Below, piece by piece: positions 9,082 to 22,225 of a DNA stretch of 64,000 bases. The stretch comes from Eledone cirrhosa. Taxonomy: Eukaryota; Mollusca; Cephalopoda; Octopoda; Eledonidae. How positions within the stretch are numbered: the stretch's first letter is position 1; each line of letters begins with the position of its first letter. The notes below the pieces were generated by a model that made no database searches, was not told where the DNA came from, and worked only from the letters and a program-made list of their open reading frames with translations. The position numbers and the translations under genes were made by a program. Location: assembly GCA_964016885.1 (NCBI GenBank), contig OZ024743.1, forward strand, positions 345,110,563-345,174,562. Reading direction: 5' to 3'.

Positions 9082-11169
9082 TGTTTATGTATGTCTATGT
9101 ATGTATGTCTGTATGTGGGTGTTGTTTATGTATGTCTATGTATATATGTATGTATGTGGGTTTTGTATATGTATGTCTACGTATGTATGTCTGTATGTGG
9201 GTGTTGTATATGTATGTCTCTGTATATATGTCAGTATGTGAGTGTTGTATATGTATGTCTATGTATGTATGTCTGTATGTGGGTGTTGTATATGTATGTC
9301 TCTGTATATATGTCAGTATGTGAGTGTTGTATATGTATGTCTATGTATCTATATCTGTATGTGGGTGTTGTATATGTATGTCTATGTATGTATGTCAGTA
9401 TGTGTGTGTTGTATATGTATGTCTCTGTATGTATGTCTGTATGTGGGTGTTGTATATGTATGTCTATGTATCTATGTCTGTATGTGGGTGTTGTATATGT
9501 ATGTCTATGTATGTATGTCTGTATGTGGGTGTTGTATATGTATGTCTATGTATGTATATCTGTATGTGGGTGTTGTATATGTATGTCTATGTATGTATGT
9601 CAGTATGTGTGTGTTGTATATGTATGTCTATGTATGAATGTCAGTATGTGGGTGTTGTATATGTATGTCTATGTGTGTATGTCTGTATGTGGGTGTTGTA
9701 TATGTATGTCTATGTATGTATGTCTGTATGTGGGTGTTGTATATGTATGTCTATGTATGTATGTCTGTATGTGGGTGTTGTATATGTATGTCTATGTATG
9801 TATGTCTGTATGTGGGTGTTGTATATGTATGTCTCTGTATGTATGTCTGTATGTGGGTGTTGTATATGTATGTCTCTGTATGTATGTCTGTATGTGGGTG
9901 TTGTATATGTATGTCTATGTATTTATGTCTGTATGTGTGTGTTGTATATGTATGTCTATGTATGTATGTCTGTATGTGGGTGTTGTATATGTATGTCTAT
10001 GTATGTATGTCTGTATGTGAGTGTTGTATATGTATGTCTCTGTATGTATGTCAGTATGTGGGTGTTGTATATGTATGTCTATGTATGTATGTCTGTATGT
10101 GGGTGTTGTATATGTATGTCTATGTATGTATGTCTGTATGTGGGTCTTGTATATGTATGTCTATGTATGTATGTCTGTATGTGGGTGTTGTATATGTATG
10201 TCTATGTATGTATGACAGTATGTGGGTGTTGTATATGTATGTCTATGTATGTATGACAGTATGTGGGTGTTGTAAATGTATGTCTATGTATGTATGTCTG
10301 TATGTGGGTGTTTTATATGTATGTCTATGTATGTATGTCTGTATGTGGGTGTTGTATATGTATGTCTCTGTATGTATGTCTGTATGTGGGTGTTGTATAT
10401 GTATGTCTATGTGGGTGTTGTATATGTATGTCTGTATGTGGGTGTTGTATATGTATGTCTATGTATGTATGTCTGTATGTGGGTGTTGTATATGTAATTC
10501 TCTGTATTGATGTCAGTATGTGGGTGTTGTATATGTATGTCTATGTATGTATGTCAGTATGTGGGTGTTGTATATGTATGTCTATGTATGTATGTCAGTA
10601 TGTGGGTGTTGTATATGTATGTCTATGTATGTATGTCTGTATGTGGGTGTTGTATATGTATGTCTATGTATGTATGTCTGTATGTGGGTGTTGTATATGT
10701 ATGTCTATGTATGTATGTCTGTATGTGGGTGTTGTATATGTAATTCTCTGTATGTATGTCAGTATGTGGGTGTTGTATATGTATGTCTATGTATGTATGT
10801 CTGTATGTGGGTGTTGTATATGTATGTCTATGTATGTATGTCTGTATGTGGGTGTTGTATATGTATGTCTATGTATGTATGTCTGTATGTGGGTGTTGTA
10901 TATGTAATTCTCTGTATGTATGTCAGTATGTGGGTGTTGTATATGTATGTCTATGTATGTATGTCAGTATGTGGGTGTTGTATATGTATGTCTATGTATG
11001 TATGTCAGTATGTGGGTGTTGTATATGTATGTCTATGTATGTATGTCTGTATGTGGGTGTTGTATATGTATGTCTCTCTATGTATGTCTGTATGTGGGTG
11101 TTGTATATGTATGTCTGTATGTGGGTGTTGTATATGTATGTCTATGTATGTATGTCTGTATGTGGGTGT
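9082..11169 (+). repeat. Higher-order block D with 246/164-bp sub-repeat
   Basis: Direct tandem copy of C at 1,555 bp (core at 9,158). After the shared string, the GTAATTCTCTG variant appears at about 10,495, 10,741 and 10,905. The spacings are 246 and 164 bp, that is, six and four monomers, showing a local secondary amplification that lengthens this block. Confidence 0.85.
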
Positions 11170-12850
11170 TGTTTATGTATGTCTATGTATGTATGTCTGT
11201 ATGTGGGTGTTGTTTATGTATGTCTATGTATATATGTATGTATGTGGGTTTTGTATATGTATGTCTACGTATGTATGTCTGTATGTGGGTGTTGTATATG
11301 TATGTCTCTGTATATATGTCAGTATGTGAGTGTTGTATATGTATGTCTATGTATGTATGTCTGTATGTGGGTGTTGTATATGTATGTCTCTGTATATATG
11401 TCAGTATGTGAGTGTTGTATATGTATGTCTATGTATCTATATCTGTATGTGGGTGTTGTATATGTATGTCTATGTATGTATGTCAGTATGTGTGTGTTGT
11501 ATATGTATGTCTCTGTATGTATGTCTGTATGTGGGTGTTGTATATGTATGTCTATGTATCTATGTCTGTATGTGGGTGTTGTATATGTATGTCTATGTAT
11601 GTATGTCTGTATGTGGGTGTTGTATATGTATGTCTATGTATGTATATCTGTATGTGGGTGTTGTATATGTATGTCTATGTATGTATGTCAGTATGTGTGT
11701 GTTGTATATGTATGTCTATGTATGAATGTCAGTATGTGGGTGTTGTATATGTATGTCTATGTGTGTATGTCTGTATGTGGGTGTTGTATATGTATGTCTA
11801 TGTATGTATGTCTGTATGTGGGTGTTGTATATGTATGTCTATGTATGTATGTCTGTATGTGGGTGTTGTATATGTATGTCTATGTATGTATGTCTGTATG
11901 TGGGTGTTGTATATGTATGTCTCTGTATGTATGTCTGTATGTGGGTGTTGTATATGTATGTCTCTGTATGTATGTCTGTATGTGGGTGTTGTATATGTAT
12001 GTCTATGTATTTATGTCTGTATGTGTGTGTTGTATATGTATGTCTATGTATGTATGTCTGTATGTGGGTGTTGTATATGTATGTCTATGTATGTATGTCT
12101 GTATGTGAGTGTTGTATATGTATGTCTCTGTATGTATGTCAGTATGTGGGTGTTGTATATGTATGTCTATGTATGTATGTCTGTATGTGGGTGTTGTATA
12201 TGTATGTCTATGTATGTATGTCTGTATGTGGGTCTTGTATATGTATGTCTATGTATGTATGTCTGTATGTGGGTGTTGTATATGTATGTCTATGTATGTA
12301 TGACAGTATGTGGGTGTTGTATATGTATGTCTATGTATGTATGACAGTATGTGGGTGTTGTAAATGTATGTCTATGTATGTATGTCTGTATGTGGGTGTT
12401 TTATATGTATGTCTATGTATGTATGTCTGTATGTGGGTGTTGTATATGTATGTCTCTGTATGTATGTCTGTATGTGGGTGTTGTATATGTATGTCTATGT
12501 GGGTGTTGTATATGTATGTCTGTATGTGGGTGTTGTATATGTATGTCTATGTATGTATGTCTGTATGTGGGTGTTGTATATGTAATTCTCTGTATGTATG
12601 TCAGTATGTGGGTGTTGTATATGTATGTCTATGTATGTATGTCAGTATGTGGGTGTTGTATATGTATGTCTATGTATGTATGTCAGTATGTGGGTGTTGT
12701 ATATGTATGTCTATGTATGTATGTCTGTATGTGGGTGTTGTATATGTATGTCTATGTATGTATGTCTGTATGTGGGTGTTGTATATGTATGTCTATGTAT
12801 GTATGTCTGTATGTGGGTGTTGTATATGTAATTCTCTGTATGTATGTCAG
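11170..12850 (+). repeat. Higher-order block E
   Basis: Copy of D at 2,088 bp (core at 11,246). Its tail contains GTAATTCTCTG at about 12,583 and 12,829 (246 bp apart), as in D. The block order then breaks down. Confidence 0.85.
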
Positions 12851-15430
12851 TATGTGGGTGTTGTATATGTATGTCTATGTATGTATGTCAGTATGTGGGT
12901 GTTGTATATGTATGTCTATGTATGTATGTCAGTATGTGGGTGTTGTATATGTATGTCTATGTATGTATGTCAGTATGTGGGTGTTGTATATGTATGTCTA
13001 TGTATGTATGTCTGTATGTGGGTGTTGTATATGTATGTCTATGTGGGTGTTGTATATGTATGTCTATGTATGTATGTCTGTATGTGGGTGTTGTATATGT
13101 ATGTCTATGTATGTATGTCTGTATGTGGGTGTTGTATATGTATGTCTATGTATGTATGTCTGTATGTGGGTGTTGTATATGTATGTCTATGTGGGTGTTG
13201 TATATGTATGTCTATGTATGTATGTCTGTATGTGGGTGTTGTATATGTATGTCTCTGTATGTATGTCAGTATGTGGGTGTTGTATATGTATGTCTATGTA
13301 TGTATGTCTGTATGTGGGTGTTATATATGTATGTCTATGTATGTATGTCAGTATGTGGGTGTTGTATATGTATGTCTATGTATGTATGTCAGTATGTGGA
13401 TGTTGTATATGTATGTCTACGTATGTATGTCTGTATGTGGGTGTTGTATATGTATGTCTCTGTATGTATGTCAGTATGTGTGTGTTGTATATGTATGTCT
13501 CTGTATGTATGTCTGTATGTCTCTGTATGTATGTCTGTATGTCTCTATGTGGGTGTTGTATATGCATGTCTCTGTATGTATGTCAGTATGTGTGTGTTGT
13601 ATATGTATGTCTCTGTATGAATGTCTGTATGTCTGTATGTGGGTGTTGTATATGTATGTCTATGTATGTATGTCTTTATGTGTCTGTTGTATATGTATGT
13701 CTCTGTATGTATGTCAGTATGTGTGTGTTGTATATGTATGTCTCTGTATGTATGTCTGTATGTTGGTGTTGTATATGTATGTCTATGTATGTATGTCAGT
13801 ATGTGGGTGCTGTATATGTATGTCTATGTATGTATGTCAGTATGTGTGTGTTGTATATGTATGTCTCTCTATGTATGTCTGTATGTGGGTGTTGTATATG
13901 GATGTCACTGTATGTATGTATGTATGTGGGTGTTGTATATGTATGTCTATGTATGTATGTCAGTATGTGGGTGTTGTATATGTATGTCTCTGTATGTATG
14001 TCAGTATGTGGGTGTTGTATATGTATGTCTCAGTATGTATGTCTGTATGTGGGTGTTGTATATGTATGTCTCTGTATATATGTCAGTATGTGGGTGTTGT
14101 ATATGTATGTCTCTGTATGTATGTCAGTATGTGGGTGTTGTATATCATGTCTCTGTATGTATGTCTATGTGGGTGTTGTATATGTATGTCTATGTATGTA
14201 TGTCTGTATGTGGGTGTTGTATATGTATGTCTATGTATGTATGTCTGTATGTGGGTGTTGTATATGTATGTCTACGTATGTATGTCTGTATGTGGGTGTT
14301 TTATATGTATGTCTATGTATATATGTCTGTATGTGGGTGTTGTATATGTATGTCTATGTATGTATGTCAGTATGTGGGTGTTGTATATGTATGTCTATGT
14401 ATGTATGTCAGTATGTGGGTATTGTATATTATGTCTCTGTATGTATGTCTGTATGTGGGTGTTGTATATGTATGTCTATGTGGGTGTTGTATATGTATGT
14501 CTATGTATGTATGTCTGTATGTGGGTGTTGTATATGTATGTCTATGTATGTATGTCTGTATGTGGGTGTTGTATATGTATGTCTATGTATGTATGTCTGT
14601 ATGTGGGTGTTGTATATGTATGTCTATGTGGGTGTTGTATATGTATGTCTATGTATGTATGTCTGTATGTGGGTGTTGTATATGTATGTCTCTGTATGTA
14701 TGTCAGTATGTGGGTGTTGTATATGTATGTCTATGTATGTATGTCTGTATGTGGGTGTTATATATGTATGTCTATGTATGTATGTCAGTATGTGGGTGTT
14801 GTATATGTATGTCTATGTATGTATGTCAGTATGTGGATGTTGTATATGTATGTCTACGTATGTATGTCTGTATGTGGGTGTTGTATATTTATGTCTATGT
14901 ATGTATGTCTGTATGTGGGTGTTGTATATGTATGTCTCTGTATGTATGTCTGTATGTCTCTATGTGGGTGTTGTATATGTATGTCTCTGTATGTATGTCA
15001 GTATGTGTATGTATGTCTGTATGTGTGTGTTGTATATATATGTCTCTGTATGTATGTCAGTATGTGTGTGTTGTATATGTATGTCTCTGTATGTATGTCT
15101 GTATGTCTCTATGTGGGTGTTGTATATGTATGTCTCTGTATGTATGTCAGTATGTGTATGTATGTCTGTATGTGTGTGTTGTATATATATGTCTCTGTAT
15201 GTATGTCTGTATGTGGGTGTTGTATATGTATGTCTATGTATGTATGTATGTGGGTGTTGTATATGTATGTCTATGTATATATGTCTGTATGTGGGTGTTG
15301 TATATGTATGTCTCTGTATGTATGTCAGTATGTGGGTGTTGTATATGTATGTCTATGTATGTATGTCAGTATGTGTCTGTTGTATATGTATGTCTCTGTA
15401 TGTATGTCAGTATGTGTGTGTTGTATATGT
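12851..15430 (+). repeat. Mosaic satellite segment with about 1,437-bp internal copy
   Basis: Rich in 25-bp short monomers (CTATGTGGGTG) and in CTCTG/GTGTG variants. The stretch about 13,020-13,430, ending in GTGGATG...CTACG (13,396), recurs at about 14,460-14,870 (GTGGATG at 14,833). The frameshifting TATATCATG (about 14,146) and TATATTATG (about 14,424) variants first appear here. Confidence 0.7.
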
Positions 15431-18400
15431 ATGTCTCTGTATGAATGTCTGTATGTCTCTATGTGGGTGTTGTATATGTATGTCTATGTATGTATGTCTG
15501 TATGTGGGTGTTGTATATGTATGTCTCTGTATGTATGTCTGTATGTGGGTGTTGTATATGTATGTCTATGTATGTATGTTAGTATGTGGGTGCTGTATAT
15601 GTATGTCTATGTATGTATGTCAGTATGTGTGTGTTGTATATGTATGTCTCTCTATGTATGTCTGTATGTGGGTGTTTTATATGTATGTCTATGTATGTAT
15701 GTCTGTATGTGGGTGTTGTTTATGTATGTCTATGTATATATGTCTGTATGTGGGTGTTGTATATGTATGTCTATGTATGTATGTCAGTATGTGGGTGTTG
15801 TATTTGTATGTCAGTATGTGGGTGTTATATATGTATGTCTATGTATGTATGTCTGTATGTGGGTGTTGTATATGTATGTCTCTGTATGAATGTCTGTATG
15901 TGGGTGTTGTATATGTATGTCTATGTATGTATGTCTGTATGTGGATGTTGTATATGTATGTCTATGTATGTATGTCTGTATGTGGGTGTTGTATATGTAT
16001 GTCTATGTATGTATGTCTGTATGTGGGTGTTGTATATGAATGTCTATGTATGTATGTCTGTATGTGGGTGTTGTATATGTATGTCTATGTATGTATGTCT
16101 GTATGTGGGTGTTGTATATGTATGTCTATGTATGTATGTCAGTATGTGGGTGTTGTATATGTATGTCTATGTATGTATGTCTGTATGTGGGTGTTGAATA
16201 TGTATGTCTCTGTATGTATGTCTGTATGTGGGTGTTGTATATGTATGTCTATGTATGTATGTCTGTATGTGGGTGTTGTATATGTATGTCTCTGTATGTA
16301 TGTCAGTATGTGGGTGTTTTATATGTATGTCTATGTATGTATGTCTGTATGTGGGTGTTGTATATGTATGTCTCTGTATGTATGTCTGTATGTGGGTGTT
16401 GTATATGTATGTCTCTGTATGTATGTCAGTATGTGGGTGTTGTATATGTATGTCTATGTATGTATGTCTGTATGTGGGTGTTGTATATGTATGTCTATGT
16501 ATGTATGTCTGTATGTGGGTGTTGTATATGTATGTCACTGTATGTATGTATGTATGTGGGTGTTGTATATGTATGTCTATGTATGTATGTCAGTATGTGG
16601 ATGTTGTATATGTATGTCTCTGTATGTATGTCTGTATGTGGGTGTTGTATATGTATGTCTCTCTATGTATGTCAGTATGTGGGTGTTGTATATGTATGTC
16701 TCAGTATGTATGTCTGTATGTGGGTGTTGTATATGTATGTCTCTGTATATATGTCAGTATGTGGGTGTTGTATATGTATGTCTATGTGGGTGTTGTATAT
16801 GTATGTCTATGTATGTATGTCTGTATGTGGGTGTTGTATATGTATGTCTATGTGGGTGTTGTTTATGTATGTCTCTGTATATATGTCAGTATGTGGGTGT
16901 TGTATATGTATGTCTCTGTATATATGACAGTATGTGAGTGTTGTATATGTATGTCTCTGTATGTATGTCTGTATGTGGGTATTGTATATCATGTCTCTGT
17001 ATGTATGTCTGTATGTGGGTGTTGTATATGTATGTCTATGTGGGTGTTGTATATGTATGTCTATGTATGTATGTCTGTATGTGGGTGTTGTATATGTATG
17101 TCTATGTATGTATGTCTGTATGTGGGTGTTGTATATGTATGTCTACGTATGTATGTCTGTATGTGGGTGTTGTATATGTATGTCTATGTATGTATGTCAG
17201 TATGTGGGTGATTTATATGTATGTCTATGTATGTATGTCTGTATGTGGGTGTTGTATATGTATGTCTATGTATGTATGTCAGTATGTGGGTGTTGTATAT
17301 GTATGTCTATGTATGTATGTCAGTATGTGGGTGTTGTATTTGTATGTCTAAGTATGTATGTCAGTATGTGTGTGTTGTATATGTATGTCTATGTATGTAT
17401 GTCTGTATGTGGGTGTTGTATATGTATGTCTATGTATGTATGTCTGGATGTGGGTGTTGTATATGTATGTCTATGTATGTATGTCTGTATGTGGGTGTTG
17501 TATATGTACGTCTATGTATGTATGTCTGTATGTGGGTGTTGTATATGTATGTCTCTGTATGTATGTCAGTATGTGTATGTATGTCTGTATGTGTTTGTTG
17601 TATATATATGTCTCTGTATGTATGTCTGTATGTGGGTGTTGTATATGTATGTCTATGTATGTATGTCTGTATGTGGGTGTTGTATATGTATGTCTATATA
17701 TGTATGTCTGTATGTGGGTGTTGTATATGTACGTCTATGTATGTATGTCTGTATGTGGGTGTTGTATATGTATGTCTCTGTGTGTATGTCTGTATGTGGG
17801 TGTTGTATATGTATTTCTCTGTATGTATGTCAGCATGTGTGTGTTGTATATGTATGTCTCTGTATGTATGTCTGTATGTCTCTATGTGGGTGTTGTATAT
17901 GTATGTCTCTGTATGTATGTCATTATGTGTCTGTTGTATATGTATGTCTCTGTATGTATGTCAGTATGTGTGTGTTGTATATGTATGTCTCTGTATGTAT
18001 GTCTGTATGTGGGTGTTGTATATGTATGTCTCTGTATGTATGTCAGTATGTGTGTGTTGTATATGTATGTCTCTGTATATATGTCTGTATGTGGGTGTTG
18101 TATATGTATGTCTATGTATGTATGTATGTATGTGGGTGTTGTATATGTATGTCTATGTATGTATGTCAGTATGTGGATGTTGTATATGTATGTCTCTGTA
18201 TGTATGTCAGTATGTGTGTGTTGTATATGTATGTCTCTGTATATATGTCTGTATGTGGGTGTTGTATATGTATGTCTATGTATGTATGTATGTATGTGGG
18301 TGTTGTATATGTATGTCTATGTATGTATGTCAGTATGTGGATGTTGTATATGTATGTCTCTGTATGTATGTCTGTATGTGGGTGTTTTATATGTATGTCT

Positions 18401-18831
18401 ATGTATGTATGTCTGCATGTGGGTGTTGTATATGTATGTCTATGTATATATGTCTGTATGTGGGTGTTGTATATTTATGTGTATGTATGTATGTCAGTAT
18501 GTGGGTGTTGTATATGTATGTCTGTATGTGGGTGTTGTATATGTATGTCTCTCTATGTATGTCAGTATGTGGGTGTTGTATATGTATGTCTATGTATGTA
18601 TATCTGTATGTGGGTGTTGTATATGTATGTCTATGTATGTATGTCAGTATGTGGGTGTTATATATGTATGTCTATGTATGTATGTCAGTATGTGGGTGTT
18701 ATATATGTATGTTTATGTATATATGTCAGTATGTGGGTGTTGTATATGTATGTCTATGTATGTATGTCAGTATGTGGGTGTTGTATATGTATGTCTATGT
18801 ATGTATGTCAGTATGTGGGTGTTGTATATGT
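15431..18831 (+). repeat. 3,401-bp higher-order unit, copy 1
   Basis: Starts at the CTCTGTATGAATGTC monomer. Its ordered markers include GTTAGTATG (about 15,580), GTTGAATATG (16,195), GTCACTG (16,534), CTCAGTATG (16,700), TATGACAG (16,923), GATTTATATG (17,209), CTAAGTATG (17,349), CTGGATG (17,443) and GTGTTTG (17,590). Every one reappears 3,401 bp further right. Confidence 0.9.
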
Positions 18832-21800
18832 ATGTCTCTGTATGAATGTCTGTATGTCTCTATGTGGGTGTTGTATATGTATGTCTATGTATGTATGTCT
18901 GTATGTGGGTGTTGTATATGTATGTCTCTGTATGTATGTCTGTATGTGGGTGTTGTATATGTATGTCTATGTATGTATGTTAGTATGTGGGTGCTGTATA
19001 TGTATGTCTATGTATGTATGTCAGTATGTGTGTGTTGTATATGTATGTCTCTCTATGTATGTCTGTATGTGGGTGTTTTATATGTATGTCTATGTATGTA
19101 TGTCTGTATGTGGGTGTTGTTTATGTATGTCTATGTATATATGTCTGTATGTGGGTGTTGTATATGTATGTCTATGTATGTATGTCAGTATGTGGGTGTT
19201 GTATTTGTATGTCAGTATGTGGGTGTTATATATGTATGTCTATGTATGTATGTCTGTATGTGGGTGTTGTATATGTATGTCTCTGTATGAATGTCTGTAT
19301 GTGGGTGTTGTATATGTATGTCTATGTATGTATGTCTGTATGTGGATGTTGTATATGTATGTCTATGTATGTATGTCTGTATGTGGGTGTTGTATATGTA
19401 TGTCTATGTATGTATGTCTGTATGTGGGTGTTGTATATGAATGTCTATGTATGTATGTCTGTATGTGGGTGTTGTATATGTATGTCTATGTATGTATGTC
19501 TGTATGTGGGTGTTGTATATGTATGTCTATGTATGTATGTCAGTATGTGGGTGTTGTATATGTATGTCTATGTATGTATGTCTGTATGTGGGTGTTGAAT
19601 ATGTATGTCTCTGTATGTATGTCTGTATGTGGGTGTTGTATATGTATGTCTATGTATGTATGTCTGTATGTGGGTGTTGTATATGTATGTCTCTGTATGT
19701 ATGTCAGTATGTGGGTGTTTTATATGTATGTCTATGTATGTATGTCTGTATGTGGGTGTTGTATATGTATGTCTCTGTATGTATGTCTGTATGTGGGTGT
19801 TGTATATGTATGTCTCTGTATGTATGTCAGTATGTGGGTGTTGTATATGTATGTCTATGTATGTATGTCTGTATGTGGGTGTTGTATATGTATGTCTATG
19901 TATGTATGTCTGTATGTGGGTGTTGTATATGTATGTCACTGTATGTATGTATGTATGTGGGTGTTGTATATGTATGTCTATGTATGTATGTCAGTATGTG
20001 GATGTTGTATATGTATGTCTCTGTATGTATGTCTGTATGTGGGTGTTGTATATGTATGTCTCTCTATGTATGTCAGTATGTGGGTGTTGTATATGTATGT
20101 CTCAGTATGTATGTCTGTATGTGGGTGTTGTATATGTATGTCTCTGTATATATGTCAGTATGTGGGTGTTGTATATGTATGTCTATGTGGGTGTTGTATA
20201 TGTATGTCTATGTATGTATGTCTGTATGTGGGTGTTGTATATGTATGTCTATGTGGGTGTTGTTTATGTATGTCTCTGTATATATGTCAGTATGTGGGTG
20301 TTGTATATGTATGTCTCTGTATATATGACAGTATGTGAGTGTTGTATATGTATGTCTCTGTATGTATGTCTGTATGTGGGTATTGTATATCATGTCTCTG
20401 TATGTATGTCTGTATGTGGGTGTTGTATATGTATGTCTATGTGGGTGTTGTATATGTATGTCTATGTATGTATGTCTGTATGTGGGTGTTGTATATGTAT
20501 GTCTATGTATGTATGTCTGTATGTGGGTGTTGTATATGTATGTCTACGTATGTATGTCTGTATGTGGGTGTTGTATATGTATGTCTATGTATGTATGTCA
20601 GTATGTGGGTGATTTATATGTATGTCTATGTATGTATGTCTGTATGTGGGTGTTGTATATGTATGTCTATGTATGTATGTCAGTATGTGGGTGTTGTATA
20701 TGTATGTCTATGTATGTATGTCAGTATGTGGGTGTTGTATTTGTATGTCTAAGTATGTATGTCAGTATGTGTGTGTTGTATATGTATGTCTATGTATGTA
20801 TGTCTGTATGTGGGTGTTGTATATGTATGTCTATGTATGTATGTCTGGATGTGGGTGTTGTATATGTATGTCTATGTATGTATGTCTGTATGTGGGTGTT
20901 GTATATGTACGTCTATGTATGTATGTCTGTATGTGGGTGTTGTATATGTATGTCTCTGTATGTATGTCAGTATGTGTATGTATGTCTGTATGTGTTTGTT
21001 GTATATATATGTCTCTGTATGTATGTCTGTATGTGGGTGTTGTATATGTATGTCTATGTATGTATGTCTGTATGTGGGTGTTGTATATGTATGTCTATAT
21101 ATGTATGTCTGTATGTGGGTGTTGTATATGTACGTCTATGTATGTATGTCTGTATGTGGGTGTTGTATATGTATGTCTCTGTGTGTATGTCTGTATGTGG
21201 GTGTTGTATATGTATTTCTCTGTATGTATGTCAGCATGTGTGTGTTGTATATGTATGTCTCTGTATGTATGTCTGTATGTCTCTATGTGGGTGTTGTATA
21301 TGTATGTCTCTGTATGTATGTCATTATGTGTCTGTTGTATATGTATGTCTCTGTATGTATGTCAGTATGTGTGTGTTGTATATGTATGTCTCTGTATGTA
21401 TGTCTGTATGTGGGTGTTGTATATGTATGTCTCTGTATGTATGTCAGTATGTGTGTGTTGTATATGTATGTCTCTGTATATATGTCTGTATGTGGGTGTT
21501 GTATATGTATGTCTATGTATGTATGTATGTATGTGGGTGTTGTATATGTATGTCTATGTATGTATGTCAGTATGTGGATGTTGTATATGTATGTCTCTGT
21601 ATGTATGTCAGTATGTGTGTGTTGTATATGTATGTCTCTGTATATATGTCTGTATGTGGGTGTTGTATATGTATGTCTATGTATGTATGTATGTATGTGG
21701 GTGTTGTATATGTATGTCTATGTATGTATGTCAGTATGTGGATGTTGTATATGTATGTCTCTGTATGTATGTCTGTATGTGGGTGTTTTATATGTATGTC

Positions 21801-22225
21801 TATGTATGTATGTCTGCATGTGGGTGTTGTATATGTATGTCTATGTATATATGTCTGTATGTGGGTGTTGTATATTTATGTGTATGTATGTATGTCAGTA
21901 TGTGGGTGTTGTATATGTATGTCTGTATGTGGGTGTTGTATATGTATGTCTCTCTATGTATGTCAGTATGTGGGTGTTGTATATGTATGTCTATGTATGT
22001 ATATCTGTATGTGGGTGTTGTATATGTATGTCTATGTATGTATGTCAGTATGTGGGTGTTATATATGTATGTCTATGTATGTATGTCAGTATGTGGGTGT
22101 TATATATGTATGTTTATGTATATATGTCAGTATGTGGGTGTTGTATATGTATGTCTATGTATGTATGTCAGTATGTGGGTGTTGTATATGTATGTCTATG
22201 TATGTATGTCAGTATGTGGGTGTTA
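18832..22225 (+). repeat. 3,401-bp higher-order unit, copy 2
   Basis: Tandem duplicate of the preceding unit. Conceptual readings starting at 18,987, 19,441, 19,605, 20,335, 20,622 and 20,759 are each 3,401 bp from their partners and look identical over their shared parts. It diverges near 22,224, where a GTTATATATG monomer replaces the expected one. Confidence 0.9.

Noticed and set aside
13376..20393. Minus-strand open frames of 61-123 codons rich in His/Thr/Ile (for example 16,167-16,538 and 19,568-19,939), plus similar ones near 59,767-59,961
   Set aside because: The reverse strand of the monomer has one TAG, so each frame stops once per 41-codon cycle. These frames persist only where the CTCTG variant removes it. 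They are repeat artefacts.
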